DNA from: a virus
IMG/VR virus record: IMGVR_UViG_3300042292_001389
Coordinates: 1-20,471 of that record
Direction: 5' to 3' (one strand)
DNA: 20,471 nt
In this document: in pieces, positions 6,306-15,000 of the stretch
Layout: the number at the start of each line of letters is the position of its first letter
How positions within the stretch are numbered: position 1 is the first letter of the stretch
Made by a program: the position numbers and the translations under genes
The notes under the pieces: model-generated
The model's input: only the letters and a program-made list of their open reading frames with translations
What the model was told of the DNA's origin: nothing
Database searches by the model: none

Positions 6306-6881
6306 ATGGAAACTAGGAATATTATCGATCATTACGCATATTGGAAAGACGATGCGATTAGAGCAGATCTTGATACAAAGCGTTTTAATTATTCAGTTGT
6401 TTGTTGTAATATTGGCAATGATTTTAATATTGCAACCGTTATTCGAAATGCTAATGCGTTTTTGGCGAAAGAAGTAGTAATATATGGTCACAAAAAATAT
6501 GATCGTCGCGGCACTGTGGGGACGCATCATTACACTAATTTTCATCATGTACGTGATATTAATTCTTTATCCAATTTTTTTGTTAATGTCACTAATGAGT
6601 ATGTGGGTCAAGGACGACGAGTCAAAATCGTTGGAATAGATAATGTCCCGGAATCAACAGATGTAAATAAATATTCTTTTGATCCTGATACACATTATCT
6701 CATGGTGTTTGGACAAGAACAAATTGGAATTCCAGATAACGTATTAAACATGTGTGATGATATTGTTTACATTCCCCAGTATGGCTCAGTCAGAAGCATT
6801 AATGTGGGATGTGCAAGCAGTATTATTATGAATAATTATTGTTCGCAAATTACAAACAAAACTCTGGGCCTCAGAGTATAA
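6306..6881 (+). CDS. SPOUT-class (TrmH/SpoU family) RNA 2'-O-ribose methyltransferase
   Basis: 191 residues, with the three SpoU motifs in order: motif 1 NDFNIATVIRNANAF (38-52), motif 2 LMVFGQEQIGIPDNVLNMCDDIVYIPQ (132-158), motif 3 GSVRSINVGCASSIIM (160-175). The family uses S-adenosylmethionine bound in a trefoil knot to methylate a ribose 2'-OH in tRNA or rRNA. The N-terminus is short and there is no separate RNA-binding domain, closer in size to TrmL/YibK-like enzymes than to large SpoU proteins. It starts one base after the preceding stop, and a tRNA-Gln gene begins 15 bases after its stop. A phage tRNA is therefore an attractive substrate (G18 or wobble U34); that link is inference. 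Overlapping hairpins straddle its stop codon. Confidence 0.9.
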   Translation: METRNIIDHYAYWKDDAIRADLDTKRFNYSVVCCNIGNDFNIATVIRNANAFLAKEVVIYGHKKYDRRGTVGTHHYTNFHHVRDINSLSNFFVNVTNEYVGQGRRVKIVGIDNVPESTDVNKYSFDPDTHYLMVFGQEQIGIPDNVLNMCDDIVYIPQYGSVRSINVGCASSIIMNNYCSQITNKTLGLRV

Positions 6882-6890
6882 ACCCGAGGC
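6861..6890 (+). other. Two mutually exclusive hairpins before the tRNA
   Basis: Hairpin A: ACTCTG (6861-6866) with CAGAGT (6872-6877), five-base loop. Hairpin B: GCCTC (6868-6872) with GAGGC (6886-6890). They share bases, so only one can form at a time. Hairpin B is followed by TTT. They lie across the SPOUT stop codon and end seven bases before the tRNA. Confidence 0.5.
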
Positions 6891-6896
6891 TTTCAC

Positions 6897-6967
6897 TCCC
6901 CGATGGTGTAACGGTAGCACAGGAGGTTTTGGTCCTTCTAGTCCAAGTTCGAATCTTGGTTGGGGAA
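6897..6967 (+). tRNA. tRNA-Gln (anticodon UUG)
   Basis: A 71-base cloverleaf. The acceptor stem is TCCCCGA (6897-6903) with TTGGGGA (6960-6966) and discriminator A6967. The D stem is GTGT/GCAC with loop AACGGTA. The anticodon stem is GGAGG/CCTTC with loop TTTTGGT, giving TTG at positions 34-36. The variable loop is TAGT. The T stem is CCAAG/CTTGG with loop TTCGAAT. CCA is not encoded. It reads CAA (and CAG with wobble). It lies at the end of the early operon, right after a SPOUT methyltransferase, and a late promoter begins two bases after its 3' end. Confidence 0.95.
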
Positions 6968-6968
6968 T

Positions 6969-6976
6969 TATAAATA
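6969..6976 (+). promoter_or_regulatory. T4-type late promoter octamer TATAAATA
   Basis: Exact TATAAATA two bases after the tRNA discriminator base and five bases before ATG 6982. There is no Shine-Dalgarno sequence. The predicted start is on or next to the ATG. Confidence 0.75.
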
Positions 6977-6981
6977 ATGTT

Positions 6982-7341
6982 ATGCAGATCATAACTCCTT
7001 TATTGACTTTACAAAATACACTTCGAATTCATCATTGGCAGACCAAATCCTATGCTGAACACAAAGCATTAGGTAAAGCATACGAAGGACTTGATCCACT
7101 TGTTGATCAATTTGTTGAAGTTTATTTTGGCAAATATGGAAATATTAATGCCAAAGAATCTTTTAAATTAACATTAGAAAATTACAAGCCCGGTGCATGT
7201 AAAGAAATGATCGATGAATATGTCCAATATTTGGAAAATATGGGAAATTCACTCAAAGATAACGACTCAGAGCTTCTAAATATTAGGGATGAGATGCTTG
7301 CTGTATTACAGCAAACCAAGTATCTCCTTCGCCTAACATGA
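6982..7341 (+). CDS. Dps/ferritin-like small protein (DUF5856-like)
   Basis: 119 residues. The N-terminal half, LLTLQNTLRIHHWQTKSYAEHKALGKAYEGLDPLVDQFVEVYFGKYG (7-53), has the Dps-like order His-Trp...His...Glu...Asp...Glu (H18, W19, H27, E35, D42, E46). It matches a phage and protist-virus family I recall as DUF5856. In Dps these residues bind iron at the subunit interface. The rest (about 65-117) is two further helices, consistent with a short four-helix bundle. The role in phages is not known; iron handling or DNA protection are possibilities by analogy. It has a late octamer upstream, no RBS, and a 4-base ATGA overlap with the next gene. Confidence 0.75.
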   Translation: MQIITPLLTLQNTLRIHHWQTKSYAEHKALGKAYEGLDPLVDQFVEVYFGKYGNINAKESFKLTLENYKPGACKEMIDEYVQYLENMGNSLKDNDSELLNIRDEMLAVLQQTKYLLRLT

Positions 7342-7652
7342 AAATTCCAGAACTAACTTACGAAATCCGTCTGTTGGCTCGCAAAGAAGAAGATCTTTCT
7401 AAGAAAGATCTTTTTTATCAGGTAGCTAGCGTATTGGAATATACAGATGACCTTGTGAAGCAGTGCGACTTGGCAGTATCTGAAAGTCTCAAATCGGGCA
7501 CAGGACCGATTGAGATGAATGGCGAGATAAAATATCCAGTCAACCAAGAAGTCCTCGGGATGATGGACGATTTTCTTTTAGAACTTGTTCAAAAAGGATA
7601 TCTTCTCCATAATGACCGCTGGGAAGAAATAAGAAAGTTAGACGCAGCGTAA
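7338..7652 (+). CDS. Small protein, unknown function
   Basis: 104 residues, predicted mainly helical (LTYEIRLLARKEEDLSKKDLFYQVASVLEYTDDLVKQCDLAVSES, then NQEVLGMMDDFLLELVQKGYLLHNDRWEEIRKL). Family not recognised. It starts inside the previous stop (ATGA, 7338-7341), so it is probably translated by coupling from the Dps-like gene. A long, nearly perfect hairpin with a T-tract lies within its first 27 codons. Its last 15 bases overlap, tail to tail, the minus-strand gene 7638-8240. It may work with the Dps-like partner, but there is no direct sign of this. Confidence 0.75.
   Translation: MKIPELTYEIRLLARKEEDLSKKDLFYQVASVLEYTDDLVKQCDLAVSESLKSGTGPIEMNGEIKYPVNQEVLGMMDDFLLELVQKGYLLHNDRWEEIRKLDAA
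7390..7416 (+). terminator. Terminator-like hairpin inside a coding region
   Basis: AAGATCTTTCT (7390-7400), one base, then its exact complement AGAAAGATCTT (7402-7412), followed by TTTT: an 11-base inverted repeat with a T-tract. In RNA the tip would open into a small loop. It starts 52 bases after the ATG of the 7338 gene and may act as an attenuator or a partial terminator. Confidence 0.5.
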
Positions 7653-8240
7653 AAGCGCGTTGTAAACTTTTTTAGGGATTGTTTGGTGACTCAATGCCTT
7701 AAAATTGCTAGGCATGGTTTTTTGCACAAATTTGCTCTTGTAGGGATCTTTCTTAAACATCCAAAATTTTCGTTTCTCTTCCATAAAATAATGGGTATAG
7801 ATATAGCAGTTTGCTAGTCGAATGTACTTTTTTTTGTTTATCGGAAGATTGTACTTATCAATTAATTTTACTGCATATTGTTCGCATTCCCGTTCCATCT
7901 TGCGAACCCAATAAAATGCTTTTTTAATCTTTTTTGAAGAATATTCTTTTCCGTCAAACCAGTCTGCTACTGTTGTACAATGTTTATCTGCAATTTTGTA
8001 AATTTTTGATTTATGAAGCCATTGAAGAAAGTGGCAATATTCGTGCAAGAGGACATCTAAAAAATTTGGGGCTTTGATGGCAACTCGTATACAAATTACA
8101 TTATCGTCAAAGCACCCCGAGCATCGGCTCCCCTCCACATTAATGGATTTGCCTCTTCCCAGTATCAATTTTCCATTATAAATTTTGAGGTGTTTTCGAA
8201 CATGGTTTATAAACTGGCTATGCTTTGGGTCCAAGTTCAT
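7638..8240 (-). CDS. Putative zinc metallopeptidase (HExxH)
   Basis: 200 residues from ATG 8240. The core LDVLLHEYCHFLQWL (61-75) contains HEYCH (66-70), the zinc-binding and catalytic motif of many metallopeptidases. A downstream helix, MERECEQYAVKLIDKY (115-130), offers Glu118 or Glu120 as third ligand, a gluzincin-like spacing. The N-terminal segment has a Cys pair (SRCSGC, 38-43). The C-terminus is Lys/Tyr/Phe-rich. The substrate is unknown. The frame is open to 8285, but the late octamer lies within that extension, so 8240 is preferred. GGAGG abuts this ATG almost directly (one base), closer than usual. The gene converges with 7338-7652 and overlaps it by 15 bases. Confidence 0.7.
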   Translation of the reverse strand: MNLDPKHSQFINHVRKHLKIYNGKLILGRGKSINVEGSRCSGCFDDNVICIRVAIKAPNFLDVLLHEYCHFLQWLHKSKIYKIADKHCTTVADWFDGKEYSSKKIKKAFYWVRKMERECEQYAVKLIDKYNLPINKKKYIRLANCYIYTHYFMEEKRKFWMFKKDPYKSKFVQKTMPSNFKALSHQTIPKKVYNALLRCV

Positions 8241-8254
8241 ACCTCCAGTATAGA

Positions 8255-8262
8255 TATTTATC
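8255..8262 (-). promoter_or_regulatory. T4-type late promoter octamer GATAAATA
   Basis: On the minus strand GATAAATA (8262-8255) lies 14 bases before ATG 8240. The predicted leader is only a few bases long and includes GGAGG. Confidence 0.55.
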
Positions 8263-8306
8263 TTTAAAAAGTCTAAAAAAGTCAAAAATTATTTTGGCAT
8301 AAACGC

Positions 8307-8334
8307 TTGACAAAAGAAACACTTGTGGTACAAT
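8307..8334 (+). promoter_or_regulatory. sigma-70-type promoter of the HTH gene
   Basis: TTGACA (8307-8312), a 16-base spacer, TACAAT (8329-8334). The predicted start is near 8341, giving an 18-base leader with AGAAAGG as ribosome-binding site before ATG 8359. Confidence 0.85.
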
Positions 8335-8358
8335 ATACGCAGAAAGGTTTAAATTTAT

Positions 8359-8592
8359 ATGCAAATTACTAAGAATACCCGTCCGTCTAAGATTCAGCGC
8401 GTTTTTGATTACATGTCTCAGGGTCGTACCCTGACTCCCGGCCAGGCTCGGTCAATGTTTAAGGTCAGCAATATCCGAGCCACAATGCACGATCTTCGGG
8501 AGGCCTTTGGACGCCTCCGTTACCGTATGGATGTCGTCCGGGAGACCCGTAATGGGCAGTCTCGGTACCGTCTGCGCAGCACGCGCCGCTAA
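8359..8592 (+). CDS. Small basic winged-helix-like protein, putative DNA-binding regulator
   Basis: 77 residues, very basic (16 Arg, 3 Lys). Residues 10-22 (KIQRVFDYMSQGR) look like a first helix. TLTPGQARSMFKVSNIRATMHDLREAF (24-50) fits a helix-turn-helix with a recognition helix. VVRETRNGQSRYRLRS (59-74) fits the beta-wing. This is the layout of small winged-helix DNA-binding proteins; the exact family is not recognised. It is a one-gene unit with its own sigma-70-type promoter, a good SD and a strong terminator, so early high-level expression is likely. All 16 Arg codons are CGN and all Lys codons AAG, unlike the AGA/AAA-rich neighbours. It could be a regulator of phage or host transcription, or a DNA-compaction protein. 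Confidence 0.75.
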   Translation: MQITKNTRPSKIQRVFDYMSQGRTLTPGQARSMFKVSNIRATMHDLREAFGRLRYRMDVVRETRNGQSRYRLRSTRR

Positions 8593-8615
8593 ACTTTAAT
8601 GTTTAGCCTTTCAAG

Positions 8616-8645
8616 CCCCCACCTAAAAATTTAGGTGGGGGTTAT
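8616..8645 (+). terminator. Rho-independent terminator
   Basis: CCCCCACCTAAA (8616-8627) pairs with TTTAGGTGGGGG (8630-8641): a 12-bp perfect stem with a two-base tip, followed by a short T-rich stretch. It ends the HTH gene and separates it from the late region. Confidence 0.85.
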
Positions 8646-8653
8646 TCATTTGA

Positions 8654-8661
8654 GCTAAATA
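8654..8661 (+). promoter_or_regulatory. Late promoter octamer GCTAAATA
   Basis: GCTAAATA right after the terminator and 13 bases before ATG 8675. This CTAAATA variant is repeated before 15334 (plus) and 18812 (minus). It would head the virion-type operon. Confidence 0.6.
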
Positions 8662-8674
8662 TCACGGATCAAAT

Positions 8675-9079
8675 ATGCTTACAAGAAAATGTTGTTGCCC
8701 AGAAGGTGCATGTTGTGAAATTTGGCTTACAGACCAATTTGTTACAATTTTTGGAGATCTTATGAACAGTGCCGTTCCTGTATCACAGGGAGATTTGATT
8801 TCTTTAAAAATTAATCGACCAACGTCAAGAACACGAAGTCGTGAACGTGGTTGGAGAATTCAACCCAATACAAATGAAATTCCATGCAATTGTTGCTGCA
8901 CACCCAACTCTTTCAGTGCATGCGAATGCTGCCCACTTACTCGCGATTGTGTGGACTGTCCAAACAATTCAGGCAGTAATACTTGTGGTGAAGGAGCACT
9001 ATTCGCTGCAGTAAACAGAATAGGTGACTTGGGTTCAACGCCAGAGAGTTGTTGTAATATTTGCGGAACATGTAGTTAA
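8675..9079 (+). CDS. Cysteine-rich protein (19 Cys in 134 residues), putative virion protein
   Basis: 134 residues, 14% cysteine, family not recognised. Cys clusters lie at the N-terminus (KCCCPEGACC, 5-14), in the middle (PCNCCCTP and ACECCPLTRDCVDC, about 70-96) and at the C-terminus (SCCNICGTC). Between them is a plain segment (IWLTDQFVTIFGDLMNSAVPVSQGDLISLKI), suggesting a folded beta domain. The cysteines could bind metal or form disulfides once outside the cell. It is the first gene behind a late octamer, followed after 15 bases by the giant cysteine-rich protein, so the two probably belong to one virion structure; that is inference. There is no signal peptide. Confidence 0.75.
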   Translation: MLTRKCCCPEGACCEIWLTDQFVTIFGDLMNSAVPVSQGDLISLKINRPTSRTRSRERGWRIQPNTNEIPCNCCCTPNSFSACECCPLTRDCVDCPNNSGSNTCGEGALFAAVNRIGDLGSTPESCCNICGTCS

Positions 9080-9082
9080 ATA
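9075..9082 (+). promoter_or_regulatory. Possible late octamer GTTAAATA
   Basis: GTTAAATA overlaps the stop of the 8675 gene, 12 bases before ATG 9095, with AGGT as a possible ribosome-binding site between. It departs from the TATAAATA consensus at its first two bases. Confidence 0.35.
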
Positions 9083-9094
9083 TAGGTACATATA

Positions 9095-12000
9095 ATGTCT
9101 TCTGATTTTTTCATTCCTCGTATTTTTAAACAATTTAATAAAACATTTATTACTCCATTCAAGGGTAGTAGATCACAATTTATTTTTCCAAATAAAGAAT
9201 TATATGTAGCTGAAAATCCAAATACATATACGACTACAAATAAAATTGAAACCTTAAGTCCAATAAAATCAAATCAAAGATTTAAAGATCAATTAAGTTT
9301 AAATCGTGTATGTAGACAGTGTTTGGAAAACAATGGTTATGATATTGACTGTATAAGAAACATTCGACCTGTTGGTCTAGACTGCAATGGAAAAAATGTT
9401 AATTTTTGTGAAAACTGCCGAGAAGAATGTATTGAATTTTGTGATCCAAATTTTGGAAACACTGATGGACAATTTAAAAATGTTACAGAAGTTTTAAGTA
9501 CTCCATTTTATTCTGATAACTTAGGCAATGCGATTGGATCTACATTTCAAAATGTAAATTTTTGGAAAGGGTATATTAACCCACCGCAGGCTGAAACTCT
9601 TAATATTTTGTTTAAAGGATTAACTGGATCTACTATAAGTGCAAATGAAATTGAAGATTTAAAACAAGGATTAAATCCATCAATTAAAACAAATTATAGA
9701 TCGTCTGTTGGCGACCATGTAAATGAATATAGTTACCAAAATACAAGTATTGGTCTTTTGACTACACTGGACGTAGGTCCCGGGCCGAATGGTGGCGGTG
9801 GTGGCGGTGGTGGTGGTGGAGGTGGTGGGCCGGGTGGTGGCGGTGGAGGAGCTCCGGATGTACAATGTGAAATGTGTTTGTTTAATGGAGGAGCTCCCGG
9901 AGCATTGCCATTATACTTGGTATACAGATATTCACAGTGTTCTTTAGTTTGGTATCCCCCAGAATATATTTTTAATTATAATCCAAGTGTCACGCAAGGA
10001 CAGGGATGGAAACGAACAGGTTTAGAGGGCAATGAAGCATATAGAGCATGTGATCTGGTGATCGGGGATGTCCGGGATCAGTCTAGCAACGGAGGAAACA
10101 ATGGTCCAGATCTAGATGCAAGTTGCATAAAAAGCTATTACAATGATCTTTGTTCTCGGGGTCTAAATTGTATTTGTAGAGAACGTGGAAACTTTCCATG
10201 CCAGTGTTTTGCGTACCCACATTTGAGCGGTGGGTTAGTAGATACTGTTAAAAAACAATTTAATGTTTCTCAAAGAGAAAACATGGGAGGCTACTTTCCT
10301 TCTTCAGATCCATTCTTGCCAAGAATGACTACAACTGAAGCAAATTGTATGACATGTTATCGTTCCTACTCTGCTGTTTCTGGTGGTAGCGATTGTGACC
10401 CAAGCTTTGAAGTAAAAAGATTAAATGCTGCAGCTTGGCCCAAAGCAAGTGGATTTGGAAAAACACCACAAACTATTGGTCCATATTGTAATACAACTAT
10501 TTCATCATCACCTAATCCAGATTTTCCTTTTTTTAATCCCAATTACCAGTTTTCTTGTTTTAGTAGAGGAGTTTCTCCTTATCTAAACAGAATTTCAAAT
10601 AGAACTGCAACAGCAGCACATGATATTATTAATTATGGAAGTGCAATTCCTTCCGAGTATGAAACTTTAGGACCAACATACAAAAGCACCATAATTCAAA
10701 CTGGTAAAAATCAAGCTGGCAACATGGAATGGTCTTCTGTAAAGTTTAAAACAGCTTACAATAAAAAAGACCTGTTATATCATAAATTAGTAGGATTGGT
10801 CGGCATTGATCACCACTTTGAATGTTGGGCTTATCACAGTAAAGTTCTTTTTTGCCCAGCACCTATACCGACCTTCAATCATGCTCGTTTACTTATTCTT
10901 CCATATGAACGTCCTTACGGTGGAATAGTAGCTCCAACTAAGTTTACATACGATCCTCGGGAAGCTTTACGTTTTCAAACCATGAAATCTTTCCCACGAA
11001 GTGTAATATATGGATCTTCTACAGTTCCAATTTTTTATGCTGACATATATGCGATGGAAGTTTTGTCGCAAAAATATGATATTAAAATTGATGGTAAGTA
11101 TTTTGATGGTGAACAGTTTTTAGAACAGTTTTACAAATATTTTTATAATATTACAGTTCGCAATGGAGAAACCAGATACAACGAGCCACTGATATTTAAA
11201 TCGGATGTTGATGATTACAATTTTGTTTCAACTTGGTTGAAACAAATGATCAAATATAATATTTTAAGCGTAAAAGACCATGCCCCAGACGTTGCAGATG
11301 AACTTTCTGAAATATTAGATAATACTGCCGTTGAAGAACTTCCATCAGGTGATATAGATGTTACATTCAGAGATTCCATGGATGATATCATGGTTGGAGG
11401 AAAAAGTGGATATTTAAATCTTATAGATTTTTTGTATACTTTGACTGGTGCGTGTGGGCCAGAAAAAACATGGGAAAACATTAAACCATATTTTAGTTCA
11501 AAAAATATAAAACAACTTATCAGACCTCAGTCACATCAAAGAGCTCCTGGACAGATGTTCTGGGCTCCACGGAGAGTTAAACTGTATCCGACACCAGATA
11601 CATCAGGGTTGACAGCGTGGGGCTGCGAAGAAGGTGGATGTAATGATTATGGATACTCACCGAACCTCATTCCACCAGATGATTACCCTTTAGAGTTTTT
11701 TAATTTGGATGGTGGAGATAGAACTTGGTTTGCTACAACTAATTCTGGTAAGCTTCAAGCTTTTGGTCACGAATCAAACGGATTCTGTGGAACAGATGCA
11801 CAGAGTGTAATTAACAGTGTAGCAAAACTTGGTTGCTATCCTGCACACTTAAGTTACGCAGATGAACTTCAAGCTGTGTCAAGTTCTACTAATTTGAGTG
11901 ATGGAACAGTACTTAAAGTTTCTTCTAAAGGTTCTAGTGCTGTAGCCTTAGTAGATTACAATCAGGGAAGAGTTTTGGGCCCTACCGAGGGAGATGCTTT

Positions 12001-15000
12001 TGGCTCAGCCCAACAGCGGAGTTTGTTTTCAAATTCTGGATACTTCCGACAAAACGGTGATTCAAATTATCAACCATTTTATGGAAAATTTAATAACCAA
12101 AGTGGATTTGTGAGCGCTTATACTATTCGTGCATGGGGAAGTAATCCCCATTGTATTTTTTATCAATCAAATAATTTTATTTCTGATTATTTTGTTCCAA
12201 GTTGGATTCCATTTTTGGGTCTTCCCGGAGCTGTTGGTAGAATACAAAATAATTATTTTATTTACAAAGATGTTGCTTCGGGAGTAAACCACAGTGCAGC
12301 CATCACATTTGATGGCGCTCTTTTCATGACACCGGATTCAAGTAATCTTGACGGTTCAAATAAACAAACTTCATATGGATACCCCACGGCATCTGCAGTA
12401 AAACAACCAACATCAGCATCATCAGAAAAATTAAATGTTGCAACAAATAGTTTAACTTTTTATAAAAACTTTCCAAAACCCGGTTATTTTACAAACGAAG
12501 AATGGGAACGGCTTTACGACGCTCAAAGAATAAACAATATACCAGGCGTCACTTACATAAATGAATTTAAGTGTAACAGAATATCAAATCAGTCATCTCC
12601 CTGCGACATTAGGTGTTATCTTTACCAAATTGGAATAGATTCTCTTATCAACGATGAAAATGATACAAAGGGTTATGTATTTGATGGAGGCAATGCTGGG
12701 TCGATTCGCGTTGATACGCCAGTGTTTACAGATGTAGCCACAGGACACTACCATACTATTGCGTTGTCTGATGATAACAATATTAAAATATGGGGTCAGT
12801 ATGTTAAAGTAAAACCCGATGGAACTGTTTTGGGTCCAACACAAACGGATGTTAGCGGCAACAGTGGAATTAACGCTATAGACGTTTTCTTGCCAACAGG
12901 TGAAATTTACGCAGATCAATGGTCATTGGGAGGTCTTACTTATGGATGCAAAGATACTTCTGTTTCAGATACAAATGCAGACCACACTCCCTACCTCGTT
13001 TACACTGAAGCCAACAAAACAGTGTATCAAAGTAAAAAAATATTTGCTATAGAAGGTGGCCCAGATTATAGTATTTTGGCAAGAAAAGATGGAACTACTG
13101 ATCGTTTAGTTATTTGGGGTCATGCTGAAATGGTCGAATCTGTTTCCGGCATTCCAATAAATGGCTTGACAGGATCTTATGGAAAAAATTACAGCAATAT
13201 TAAAAAAATTGTTGCTGGGCCAAATGCTGTTACAGTATTGTATAAAAAAGAAAATGCATACACTAACAGCACAGAAATATTTGTTAGAAAAGGACGTAAA
13301 ACAAATAGTCTGTATGATTTTGGTTTAACTGGAGGGCTGGAAGGAAAATATTACACGGACATAACTTCCACTTATGGAAATGCAGCTGGAATATACACAG
13401 CTGGATTAGTTGCACAAACGTGGAATGGAGATTCCTTTTCACCGGGTCATGCAGTTTGGCAGTTTAAAGATTACAATTCATTGCCGCAGTATTTTAGATC
13501 ACAGGCATTTTTTAGAGCTGTTCCAGGTCGTTGGGAAATTACAAAATGGTTATTTGGAAGACCTTGCCATTTGTTGGGCACGGATTTTATTGATAATCAA
13601 GTAGCAAAGCCTGACACCTGTAGTGTGTACTACAGAAAAGGTGATATAAATCGCTCTTATACAGGAATACCTCAGTATTATTGGATGAGAGGTTCGTGGA
13701 AAAGAAATCAACAAGCTACCCCACTACACTCATATGATCCTGCTAAGGGAGGTGGTTGTGGGTTAATAAGAAATATAGACAATGAAGACGGATTAAAGCC
13801 TGAAGATTTTGGTATAGGAACACAAGCGGGGACATTGCAAGATACTAATGTAGCATTAAATAGAAGTTTTGGTGGATGTTATGCAAACGGAGATATATGT
13901 TGGATTGGCGATGGAAGTCCTTCGCCCTATGCGTATCAATATGAAAATTTTACAAATAATGTCGTGTCATGTCAATGTTTAGATGATGTATGTGGATGTC
14001 CTCCATATACAAGACAACAATATAGATTAAGTTGCGATGCAGATGCCCAATACATTGGAACAAGATGTTTTGGTTATATAACCGGGAGAATCGGGTTTAA
14101 TTCAAATAAAGATTACTTTATACAATCAGCCAAGGCTTTTGGTAAATTAAACGGTAGAGGAAATTTTCAATTAAATGTAGGAGAATGCTGTGGTGTTGTT
14201 AAAACTAATATTACAGGATTTTTATACGCTAGAAGAGAATATTACTATGCTTATAACACCACTACTCAAAACTATGGAGTAAAAGATGCACCGCTACCAT
14301 ACCGTCCAGCCTTCGTTGGATACGATAGACCAACAGAGGGTGAAGTTTATGGATTGACATCTAGTAGACTGTTTAATGAAATAATGGTCCCGAAGGATGC
14401 TTTGATAAATGCATATACGGTTGAAAATGTTTTAAAATATCCAAAAGTTTATGTCGGTGGGCCCAATTTAAAACCGCTAGAGGACGACTATAACCAATCA
14501 AAACAAAGAAATTTGAGTTGCCCTTCAACAAATCTATGTGCTGGAGAGCCTTGTGACGATCCGTGTGCAACACAAAGTGGGTGTATGACACGCAGTCCGT
14601 ATGATTTAATAGGTCCCGGCGGCTGGGTCCATGCATATGGACAGAAACAAAATTGTAATTATGGTGATCCAGTCATAACAAATGGCACGTTTAATGAAAC
14701 TGCAACGGCAAATTATTATGAAAAAGATATGTATTTGTCTATTGTTGCTACCGATGATTGGCTAAAAGGAATGGCATCGTTTAAAGATTATTCTGGGCGA
14801 ATTCCTCCGGGGTTGAGTGCATCTGAGTGTTGGTGTGGACCAACCAGTCCAGCAAATCCAACTGGCGTTGGTAATTGCCCCAATTCATCTTTTGGGTGCC
14901 CAAACGGAGAACGTGTATGTGAAAATTGTAGATGGTGTTGCGCTTTGCCATCTGGAATGTTCTACGAATTGGCTGGAAATACAGGAATAGATTCCCCGGG

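Noticed and set aside
6786-6992. 68-codon minus-strand frame across the tRNA
   Set aside because: It is the antisense of the tRNA-Gln and the end of the SPOUT gene; the peptide is a known artefact of reading a tRNA backwards.
9680-9865. 61-codon Thr-rich minus frame opposite the poly-Gly tract
   Set aside because: It is a low-complexity shadow of GGN codons (ACC/ACA on the other strand).
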